The translations under genes and the position numbers were made by a program. A stretch of DNA of 7,535 bases from Aquifex aeolicus (GTDB lineage Bacteria > Aquificota > Aquificia > Aquificales > Aquificaceae), in contig DRNB01000115.1 of NCBI GenBank assembly GCA_011375045.1, forward strand, positions 1 to 7,535, in the 5' to 3' direction. A model generated the notes under the pieces. That model did no database searches. It was not told where the DNA came from and worked only from the letters and a program-made list of their open reading frames with translations. Shown here piece by piece: positions 1 to 5,471 of this stretch (position 1 is the stretch's first letter; the number at the start of each line of letters is the position of its first letter).

Positions 1-132
1 CTGGCAACGGGCAGGATGAACAAGGACAAGCCGACGATGCTCAGAGCCACCTCCGCATACTGGCACTTCGTCGATGTTATGTGGATGCTGGTCGCCGGAA
101 CAGCTTACCTCGTTGGAACAGCGGCGCTGTGA
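1..132 (+). CDS. coxC: Cytochrome c oxidase subunit III, C-terminal end (partial)
   Basis: Only the last 43 residues are in the window; the 5' part lies off the left edge. Frame 1 is open from the first base to a TGA at 130-132. The visible tail has a helix beginning YWHFVDVMW (residues 20-28 of the fragment), matching the last transmembrane helix of heme-copper oxidase subunit III, where YWHFVD is highly conserved. Subunit III has no redox centre; in this family it packs against subunit I and supports proton uptake and stability. The stop overlaps the ATG of the SCO gene by one base, so the two are probably translationally coupled within a coxC-sco-coxB-coxA operon. The motif and context make the call firm; the N-terminal part cannot be judged. 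Confidence 0.9.
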   Translation: MATGRMNKDKPTMLRATSAYWHFVDVMWMLVAGTAYLVGTAAL

Positions 133-929
133 TGATGATGGGGATCCTGCTCTTCCTGCTTACGGTTACTTCCCTGATCTTTGGAAGTGCGGTGGGGACG
201 AGGGGCGTTTTTAAAGAGGATTTCTTTGACCCCGCCCTTTTGAAGATCGATGAGAGCAGGTTCCTCGGCAACTTCGTGCTGAACGGAGACGTGATCCTCG
301 AAGATGGCAGGAGGGTGAAGCTCTACGATCTCCTCGAGGGCAAGCCCACGATCCTTCTGTTCTCCTACTACACCTGCGAGGGATCCTGTCCCGTCCGGAT
401 AGACAAGCTGAACGAGCTGATCCACAGATCGGAATCCCTCAGGAACAGAGATTTCAGGGTCCTTGTGCTGTCCTTCGACAGGAAGGACACCCTCGAGGAT
501 CTGAAGAGGTTTAAGGAGGGACACGGTCCCTTTACACACCACTGGATCTTCGGAATAATTCCCCCCGAGGAAGTAGAGGCTGTTACGGGTAGCGTCGGGT
601 TCAGGTTCTTTTACTCCGAGAGGGATAAAACCTTCGTTCACGCCAACGTTTACATCTTTATAGCCGAGGACGGAAGGATTACCCGCTATCTGTACGGCGT
701 GAACCCAAAGGAAAGGGACGTGAGGATAGCCCTCGCGGAGACGGAGGGCGGGCGTGTTAGCGCCAACTCTATAGTGGATCTCGCCCTTCTCGTGTGCTAT
801 ACCTACGATCCTTCGAGGAGCAGCTTCGTTATCAACCCCACCATACTCTTTGGAGGAATCGGTTTCGCAGCGCTCGGAAGCGTAGTTCTCATAGCTTTTG
901 CAGGAAGGTTACTAAGAAGGGAGGTGTAA
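132..929 (+). CDS. SCO1/SenC-family copper chaperone for CuA assembly
   Basis: A 265-residue protein anchored to the inner membrane and facing the periplasm. SCO proteins bind copper through a thioredoxin-like fold and deliver it to the CuA site of subunit II, or keep its cysteines reduced. Seen here: an N-terminal hydrophobic segment (about 4-20), the copper motif C82-x3-C86-P within YYTCEGSCPV, and the distal histidine H170 (FVHANVYIF), so all three family ligands are present. A second hydrophobic helix (about 238-257) ends the protein, preceded by C222 in CYTYDPSRSS; this tail is found in a subset of bacterial SCO proteins. The start was put at 132 because the ATG overlaps the coxC TGA; the frame is open back to 81, but that would overlap coxC. 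ATGs at 135 and 138 are equally possible, and no strong ribosome site separates them. The gene sits between subunits III and II and ends 2 bases before coxB. Confidence 0.92.
   Translation: MMMGILLFLLTVTSLIFGSAVGTRGVFKEDFFDPALLKIDESRFLGNFVLNGDVILEDGRRVKLYDLLEGKPTILLFSYYTCEGSCPVRIDKLNELIHRSESLRNRDFRVLVLSFDRKDTLEDLKRFKEGHGPFTHHWIFGIIPPEEVEAVTGSVGFRFFYSERDKTFVHANVYIFIAEDGRITRYLYGVNPKERDVRIALAETEGGRVSANSIVDLALLVCYTYDPSRSSFVINPTILFGGIGFAALGSVVLIAFAGRLLRREV
920..925 (+). promoter_or_regulatory. Ribosome binding site of coxB
   Basis: GGAGGT lies 6 bases before the ATG at 932, inside the last codons of the SCO gene. It fixes the coxB start at 932 even though the same frame is open back to 794 inside the SCO gene. 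The placement suggests coupled translation. Confidence 0.85.
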
Positions 930-931
930 AG

Positions 932-1642
932 ATGGAGCAGGTGTTCGCTTACCCTGCCAAGTGGTGGAGCGAAGCCGTGGCCGTGTGGCTCGTGGTCGCG
1001 GTGGTCATCTACATAATAGTTGCGGTTCCGGGTATATACTTCATCATGAAGTACAGGTTCAAGCCCGGCGAAAGAGAGATAGGAGATCACGAAAACCACG
1101 GACACTGGGGACTCGAAGCCCTCTGGACGATAGTGCCCACGATCATCGTTCTTGTCCTTGCCACATACTCCTTCGCCGTTTTCAAGAAGCAGAGGACAGC
1201 TCCTCCGGATGCGATGGTCATCAAGGTTACCGGCTTCATGTGGGGGTGGGAGACGGAGTATCTGGACGAGCAGGGCAACACCGTTAAAAAGGTCCTGACG
1301 GTTTTCAACCCTACCAGCTACGAACTGCCCGAGGATCAGAAGATAGTGGTTCCGGCCGGCAAACCCGTCAAGGCTCTGCTCACTTCCCGGGACGTTATCC
1401 ACTCCTTCTACGTTAAACCAGCCATGATTACCGAAGATATGGTGCCGGGCAGGATCACCCACCTCTGGTTTCAGATAAACGAGCCCGGCGAATACTGGAT
1501 CTTCTGCAGGGAGTTCTGTGGGACGGGGCACTCTCACATGTTCGCCAAGCTCAAGGTTGTTCCCCCCGAACAGTTCGCTGCCTGGCTCAAGGGGGAAACG
1601 AACGTTGCCAACAGGGATTTAGAAGAGGGGCAAAACATCTGA
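932..1642 (+). CDS. coxB: Cytochrome c oxidase subunit II with CuA site
   Basis: A 236-residue subunit II that accepts electrons from cytochrome c at a binuclear CuA centre in the periplasm and passes them to heme in subunit I. Two transmembrane helices are visible (about 15-38 and 61-84, the latter with LEALWTIVPTII), then the aromatic stretch GFMWGWETEY (101-110) that lies on the electron path, then a cupredoxin domain. The CuA ligands are complete: H157 (DVIHSFYV), C192, E194, C196, H200 and M203 in CREFCGTGHSHM. No CxxCH heme motif follows, so this is not a caa3-type fusion to cytochrome c. There is no obvious lipoprotein or signal peptide before the first helix. It lies 2 bases after the SCO gene and 13 bases before coxA, as expected for one operon. 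Confidence 0.96.
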   Translation: MEQVFAYPAKWWSEAVAVWLVVAVVIYIIVAVPGIYFIMKYRFKPGEREIGDHENHGHWGLEALWTIVPTIIVLVLATYSFAVFKKQRTAPPDAMVIKVTGFMWGWETEYLDEQGNTVKKVLTVFNPTSYELPEDQKIVVPAGKPVKALLTSRDVIHSFYVKPAMITEDMVPGRITHLWFQINEPGEYWIFCREFCGTGHSHMFAKLKVVPPEQFAAWLKGETNVANRDLEEGQNI

Positions 1643-1649
1643 AGGAGGT
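1642..1649 (+). promoter_or_regulatory. Ribosome binding site of coxA
   Basis: AAGGAGGT overlaps the last base of the coxB stop and stands 6 bases before the coxA ATG at 1656, a near-consensus site that supports this start. Confidence 0.85.
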
Positions 1650-1655
1650 TGTGAG

Positions 1656-3269
1656 ATGAGAGAAGCCATATCGGTTCCCTACCTTAAGGCGGGTTTAAGG
1701 GAGTGGATATTTACCACAGATCACAAGAAGATAGGAATGCTCTACCTGACCACCTCCTACATATTCTTCCTCGTTGCAGGTCTCTTCGGTCTGGTTATAA
1801 GGTTCGAGCAAACCTCCCCCGGGTATCAGATCGTTCCTCCTGACTTCTACAACTACCTGCTGACCGGACACGGGGCGGTTCTGCTTCTGTGGTGGGGTAT
1901 AGCTTCCCACATAGGCGGTCTCGGCAACTTTCTGCTTCCCCTGATGATAGGAGCCAAGGACGTAGCCTTTCCAAGACTCAACGCTCTGAGCTGGTGGGCT
2001 TTCTTTGGAGCGAGCGTCCTCGTCCTCCTGACGCTTATTCCCGGCAACCACATAAAGATGATGTGGACCGGCTATCCTCCTTACGCCGGCAACCCTGACG
2101 CGGGGGTAACAGCTCTCTACGTTTTCATAATTCACTTAGTAGGTATTTCCTCCATAGCGACCGCTGTGAACTTTATAACCACCTACATAAAGATGAGGGC
2201 GCCGGGCATAACCTTCTGGAACACAAACATGTTCGTCCACGCCCTCATAGCTGCCAACGTGATCCAGCTGGTAGGCGTTCCCTCCATAGCGGGCGCGGTA
2301 ACGATGCTTCTGACGGATACCTACCTGGGAACCAACTTCTACAACCCCGCAAAGGGTGGGGATCCCCTCATATACCAGAACGTTTTCTGGTTCTACTCCC
2401 ACCCTGTCGTTTACGTGATGATCCTTCCCATATTCGGTATGTTCTCCGAAATAGTTTCCACCTTTTCCAGAAAACCCCTCTTTGGATACACCTCCATGAT
2501 CTTTGCCGTATGGTGTATAACCTTCCTCAGCTTTTTAGTCTGGATACACCACATGTTTGTATCCGGTGTCCCCGACTGGGCGAGGGTTCTGATGTCCTAC
2601 ACCACCATCCTCATAGCCGTTCCGACAGGTATAAAGATCTTTAACTGGATGGGAACCCTCTTCAGGGGTGCGATCATTATAAGAACACCCATGCTGTACG
2701 CTCTGGGCGGTATATTCATGTTCCTGATAGGAGGTCTCACGGGAATACCCAACGCGATGGTCGCCATAGACTTAGGTATATCCGACTCCCTCTTTATAGT
2801 GGGACACTTCCACTACGTTCTGGGAATGGCTCTAACCCTCGGCATATTCGGCGGTATAACCTACTGGTTCCCCAAGATGACGGGCAGGATGTTCCCCGAA
2901 AACCTCGGTAAACTCAGCTTCTGGCTTATGTTCGTGGGTGCGAACACCTTTTACTTCTTCCAGATGGTCGTGGGTATGCTGGGTAACCCCAGAAGGTACC
3001 CCGACTATCCCCCCATACCCGAGTGGGTAACCCTTCACCAGATTCAGACGGTAGGAGCCCTTATCCTGGGAGTTGGCATCCTCGTGTTTACCATAGGCAT
3101 AATAAAAGGGCTTACCAGCGGTGAAGAGGCTCCCGACAATCCCTGGGAATCCCGGTCCCTCGAGTGGAGACTCCCTTCCCCTGTGCCCGTGGACAACTTC
3201 GGGGACGAGCACCCCAAGGTGGAGCCCGATTACCACCCCTACAAATACGGTGCTCCTCCTGCCTTCTAA
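1656..3269 (+). CDS. coxA: Cytochrome c oxidase subunit I, A2-type heme-copper oxidase
   Basis: The 537-residue catalytic subunit reduces O2 to water and pumps protons across the inner membrane. Roughly twelve hydrophobic helices are visible. Metal ligands are all present: low-spin heme H72 (TGHG) and H386, high-spin heme H384 (GHFHYVLG), and CuB H249, H298 and H299 (WIHHMF), with Y253 placed for the His-Tyr cross-link. D-channel residues D102 and N109 (GAKDVAFPRLN) and K-channel T324/K327 (PTGIKIFNW) are kept. Helix VI reads WFYSHPVVY (245-253), not GHPEVY: the proton-channel glutamate is replaced by V251, and Y247-S248 precede the CuB histidine. This YSHPxVY signature defines the A2 subfamily known from Rhodothermus marinus. 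The tail NPWESRSLEWRLPSP is also typical of subunit I. It ends the operon, just before a hairpin. Length is normal and no frame break is seen. Confidence 0.97.
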   Translation: MREAISVPYLKAGLREWIFTTDHKKIGMLYLTTSYIFFLVAGLFGLVIRFEQTSPGYQIVPPDFYNYLLTGHGAVLLLWWGIASHIGGLGNFLLPLMIGAKDVAFPRLNALSWWAFFGASVLVLLTLIPGNHIKMMWTGYPPYAGNPDAGVTALYVFIIHLVGISSIATAVNFITTYIKMRAPGITFWNTNMFVHALIAANVIQLVGVPSIAGAVTMLLTDTYLGTNFYNPAKGGDPLIYQNVFWFYSHPVVYVMILPIFGMFSEIVSTFSRKPLFGYTSMIFAVWCITFLSFLVWIHHMFVSGVPDWARVLMSYTTILIAVPTGIKIFNWMGTLFRGAIIIRTPMLYALGGIFMFLIGGLTGIPNAMVAIDLGISDSLFIVGHFHYVLGMALTLGIFGGITYWFPKMTGRMFPENLGKLSFWLMFVGANTFYFFQMVVGMLGNPRRYPDYPPIPEWVTLHQIQTVGALILGVGILVFTIGIIKGLTSGEEAPDNPWESRSLEWRLPSPVPVDNFGDEHPKVEPDYHPYKYGAPPAF

Positions 3270-3293
3270 GCCTCCTGAGCTGTCTGTGTTTTT

Positions 3294-3315
3294 GGGGAAC
3301 CCCAAAGGGTTCCCC
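3294..3315. terminator. Hairpin between convergent operons, probable terminator
   Basis: A perfect 9-bp stem (GGGGAACCC at 3294-3302 and GGGTTCCCC at 3307-3315) closes a CAAA loop. It lies 25 bases after the coxA stop and 6 bases beyond the stop of the opposing receptor gene. On the + strand it is followed by TTCCTTT, a broken U-tract; on the - strand it is followed by A-residues. It is therefore a better intrinsic terminator for the oxidase operon than for the receptor gene, though the stem could stop or protect transcripts from either side. Confidence 0.75.
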
Positions 3316-3320
3316 TTCCT

Positions 3321-5321
3321 TTAAAACATGTAGCTGACGTTGAGGTAAAAGCTTCTGCCGGGTTCAGGAACCCTCGTGCCCGTGCTGAAGGGATCCCTGA
3401 GGTATGAGAGGTGTTCGTAGTAAAACTTGTCGAGGAGGTTTTCCACTCCGGCGGTGATCCGGAAGCTACCCCGCTCGCCACCTGCCCTCACGTTCAGAAC
3501 CCCCCATCCTGACGTTTTACTCTCCCCCAGATCCTCGTCCACTTTATTCTGGGTAGCGGAGGCTATACCCTCCACCTCTCCGAAGAAAACGCCCGTATCG
3601 TAGCGCAGGGCTACCCTGACCCTGAGGGGTGGGATCTCAGCCACGTCCTCGTCGTTGATGTTCCTTGAGGGATCCGTTGTCTTCTTACCTCTGACGTAGG
3701 AGATCCCGCCGTCGAGAAAGAGGGTTTCCGAGAGGGCGAGGGTGGTTTTCGCTTCGCCTCCGTAAAATCTGGCGTCCACGTTAGCGTAGGACCGTGCCTT
3801 TGTCCCAAGACCTGTGTTGTTGACGTTCCCCTGATTGTAAACCGTTATGAAATCCCCTACGAAGCTGTAAAAGACCGTTGCGCTGAGGTTTGCTCTGGAT
3901 CCCTTCCAGCTCACGCCGAGGTCCACCTCGGCGTTTTTTGAAGGCTTCAGATTCGGATTACCTACCCAGTCCCCCATCATGGCTTCCTGCATACCGCTTC
4001 TGTTGAGGGCAAAGTAGCGCTCCTGAGCTGAAGGAACCCTCACGGCGTATCCGACACCCGCAAAAAGCTCGAGGCTTCTGTCAGGAGCGTAGAAGAGCTG
4101 GAGGTTTCCGGAGGGGTAAACGTCGGTTTTGGAGGTGCTTCGGGTGTTGTGGTAGGTGTAGTAGAGATCCGTGTTGGCTAAGCTCCGGTTAGCCTCGGTT
4201 TTTGTGCTGTCGAGACGGACCCCCACCACGAGACGCAGTCTGTCGCTCAGCGCCTTTCTGTACTCACCGAAGAGTCCCACGTTGGCGAGGTCGACGTCGG
4301 GGATGGTGTTCTGGAGCATGGTTCCCATGGTGGTTTCCGCCTTCCAGTTCCACACAAAGGCTTCCAGACCGGCCGTGAAGGGACCTGAGCTGTATTCGAG
4401 CTTGGAGCCGTAGGTCTTCGATTTAGCGACGGTTTCGAGGAACACGGGGTTGACCCTCTTTTCGTTGTTCATCCTGTGATAGACGTAAGCGTAGTAAGCG
4501 GTTAACTTCAGGTTCTTCAGTTCGACGGTCAGGTTAAGCCTGTCGGCGTTGTCCTCGGGCGAGTCCATCATGAGATAGGGGTAGAGAACGTCCCTTGCTC
4601 TCTGGGCTGTGTAGGAAATCTCTACCCCCGTTCCTTTCCTAGGTTTGAAGCCAGCCTTGACCCAGGAGGTGTTTATGCTGAAAGCTGTTCCGTCCCTGAC
4701 GTCGCTCCTGTAAGCGTTGTTTCCTGTGGGGTACTCCGTAAACCTCTTCCCCTCCCCTGTTCTGTAGGGTTTGGAGTACCTGTAAGAATGTCCCACGAGA
4801 CCGTAGAAGGGACCGGATCCGTAGGATAGGTTCAGGGAGGGGTTAAAGTAGCGGAAGGATCCACCCGCCACGTTGAACCTGCCGTGAAAACCCTCCTTTG
4901 GCTCCACGGTCTTTATGTTCACGGTTCCGCCCAGGCTCCCGTAGTTTCTGACGTCGAAGGGTCCCCTGACAACCTCTATCTCCTTCACCTCGGAGAAGTC
5001 TATGTGGAAGGCTGGGGGATCCATCCTGTTGGGACACGCCTGATATATTCTGGCTCCGTCGAAGAGAACGTTGAGGTTCTCACGCTGAAAGGCTCTCAGG
5101 ACTATATCGTTGGCTATCCCTCCCTTCCTGAGCTTCCAGATACCTTCTATCCTCGTGAGAGCCTCCGCGGGATCCTTGGCGAAGCTCTCCCTCACATCCC
5201 TCTCCGTGAGGATCTCCTTCCTGACTTTGATCTCCACCTTCTCGAGAACTACCTCCTGAGCGGACAGAGCGAAGGGCGCTGTGAGCAAACTCAGAAGCAA
5301 CTTAAGGCGCAGGTCCTTCAT
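3321..5321 (-). CDS. TonB-dependent outer-membrane receptor, OprC/NosA-like copper receptor
   Basis: A 666-residue, 22-strand-type outer-membrane transporter driven by TonB. A signal peptide is visible (basic start, LLLSLLTAPFALSA, likely cut near residue 21). The plug domain follows (about 30-140), with VLFDGARIYQ and the typical IEVVRGPFDVRNYGSLGGTVNIKT run (115-137). A beta-barrel then runs to the C-terminal phenylalanine (FYLNVSYMF). The plug carries C96-x3-M100 (ACPNRMDPP) and the barrel carries H282-x-M284 (YHRMNN). In Pseudomonas OprC, copper is bound by C143/M147 and H323/M325, the same CxxxM plus HxM pattern with similar spacing (186 residues here, 180 there). Substrate copper is therefore a strong inference. 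Methionines also cluster at 251-252, 332/335 and 444/448/449. The start is supported by AGGAGG 7 bases upstream. It has its own promoter and faces the oxidase operon. An iron or siderophore role is less likely. Confidence 0.9.
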   Translation of the reverse strand: MKDLRLKLLLSLLTAPFALSAQEVVLEKVEIKVRKEILTERDVRESFAKDPAEALTRIEGIWKLRKGGIANDIVLRAFQRENLNVLFDGARIYQACPNRMDPPAFHIDFSEVKEIEVVRGPFDVRNYGSLGGTVNIKTVEPKEGFHGRFNVAGGSFRYFNPSLNLSYGSGPFYGLVGHSYRYSKPYRTGEGKRFTEYPTGNNAYRSDVRDGTAFSINTSWVKAGFKPRKGTGVEISYTAQRARDVLYPYLMMDSPEDNADRLNLTVELKNLKLTAYYAYVYHRMNNEKRVNPVFLETVAKSKTYGSKLEYSSGPFTAGLEAFVWNWKAETTMGTMLQNTIPDVDLANVGLFGEYRKALSDRLRLVVGVRLDSTKTEANRSLANTDLYYTYHNTRSTSKTDVYPSGNLQLFYAPDRSLELFAGVGYAVRVPSAQERYFALNRSGMQEAMMGDWVGNPNLKPSKNAEVDLGVSWKGSRANLSATVFYSFVGDFITVYNQGNVNNTGLGTKARSYANVDARFYGGEAKTTLALSETLFLDGGISYVRGKKTTDPSRNINDEDVAEIPPLRVRVALRYDTGVFFGEVEGIASATQNKVDEDLGESKTSGWGVLNVRAGGERGSFRITAGVENLLDKFYYEHLSYLRDPFSTGTRVPEPGRSFYLNVSYMF

Positions 5322-5328
5322 CCTTCTA

Positions 5329-5334
5329 CCTCCT
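5329..5334 (-). promoter_or_regulatory. Ribosome binding site of the copper-type TonB receptor
   Basis: On the - strand AGGAGG lies 7 bases before the ATG at 5321. The same six bases are fully complementary to CCTCCT at 5374-5369 of the same strand, upstream in the predicted leader, so its access may depend on RNA folding. Confidence 0.85.
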
Positions 5335-5351
5335 GAGGGGAAGTTTCAGGG

Positions 5352-5380
5352 ACCCGCCCCCTCCGCGGAGGAGGCTGGGT
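5352..5380 (-). promoter_or_regulatory. GC-rich inverted repeat in the leader of the receptor gene
   Basis: A 29-base inverted repeat, almost perfect: on the - strand ACCC, one bulged A, then GCCTCCTCC, a GC centre, GGAGGGGGC and GGGT. I count 13 pairs with one bulge and one G-T pair; the core CCTCCGCGGAGG is a perfect 12-base palindrome. It lies between the predicted transcription start and the ribosome site. It may be a stable RNA hairpin or a dimer-binding operator. The C-tract/G-tract character resembles CsoR copper-sensor operators, but that is only a resemblance. No U-tract follows, so it is not an ordinary terminator. Confidence 0.5.
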
Positions 5381-5426
5381 GAGCGAAGATAAAGGGAGGT
5401 GTTCTTTTCCCCTCATGTTAATTCCC

Positions 5427-5461
5427 CGTTAATTTTAAGTGAATTATAACGCAATTTAACG
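5427..5461 (-). promoter_or_regulatory. Inverted repeat spanning the -10 box, candidate operator
   Basis: CGTTAA at 5427-5432 and TTAACG at 5456-5461 form an inverted repeat with 23 bases between the arms, centred at 5444 within the -10 hexamer. In addition GTTAATT occurs twice (5417-5423 and 5428-5434), spaced 11 bases apart, about one helix turn. A repressor bound here would block the promoter. The AT-rich bases make chance matches easier, and it is not a clear Fur box. Confidence 0.35.
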
Positions 5462-5471
5462 ACCTTTTCAA
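5443..5471 (-). promoter_or_regulatory. Sigma-70-type promoter of the copper-type TonB receptor
   Basis: On the - strand a -35 box TTGAAA (5471-5466) and a perfect -10 box TATAAT (5448-5443) are separated by exactly 17 bases. Transcription would start near 5436, giving a leader of about 115 bases before the receptor ATG. The -35 box overlaps the stop codon of the upstream 4Fe-4S gene, so the receptor can be expressed independently of that gene as well as by read-through. Confidence 0.75.

Noticed and set aside
81..131. N-terminal extension of the SCO frame back to the ATG at 81
   Set aside because: It would overlap 51 bases of coxC, and the added residues (MDAGRRNSLPRW...) are just the shifted reading of the conserved subunit III tail.
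105..641. 178-residue open frame on the - strand opposite the SCO gene
   Set aside because: Low-complexity translation with no recognisable domain, directly opposite a well-supported gene.
794..931. Longer coxB start at 794
   Set aside because: It lies within the SCO gene in another frame; the good ribosome site and the typical subunit II start are at 932.
803..1537. 244-residue open frame on the - strand opposite coxB
   Set aside because: Long because of base composition; the opposite frame encodes a subunit II with all CuA ligands, and this one shows no family motif.
1505..1540. Possible heme c site making this a caa3 oxidase
   Set aside because: The cysteines here are the CuA motif CxExCGxxHxxM; there is no CxxCH and the protein stops soon after the cupredoxin domain.
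4884..5336. 150-residue open frame on the + strand within the TonB receptor gene
   Set aside because: Opposite the signal peptide and plug of the receptor; no motif or ribosome site of its own supports it.
5360..5371. Intrinsic terminator for the 4Fe-4S gene at the GC-rich palindrome
   Set aside because: No run of U follows the stem on the - strand, and it lies after the receptor promoter.
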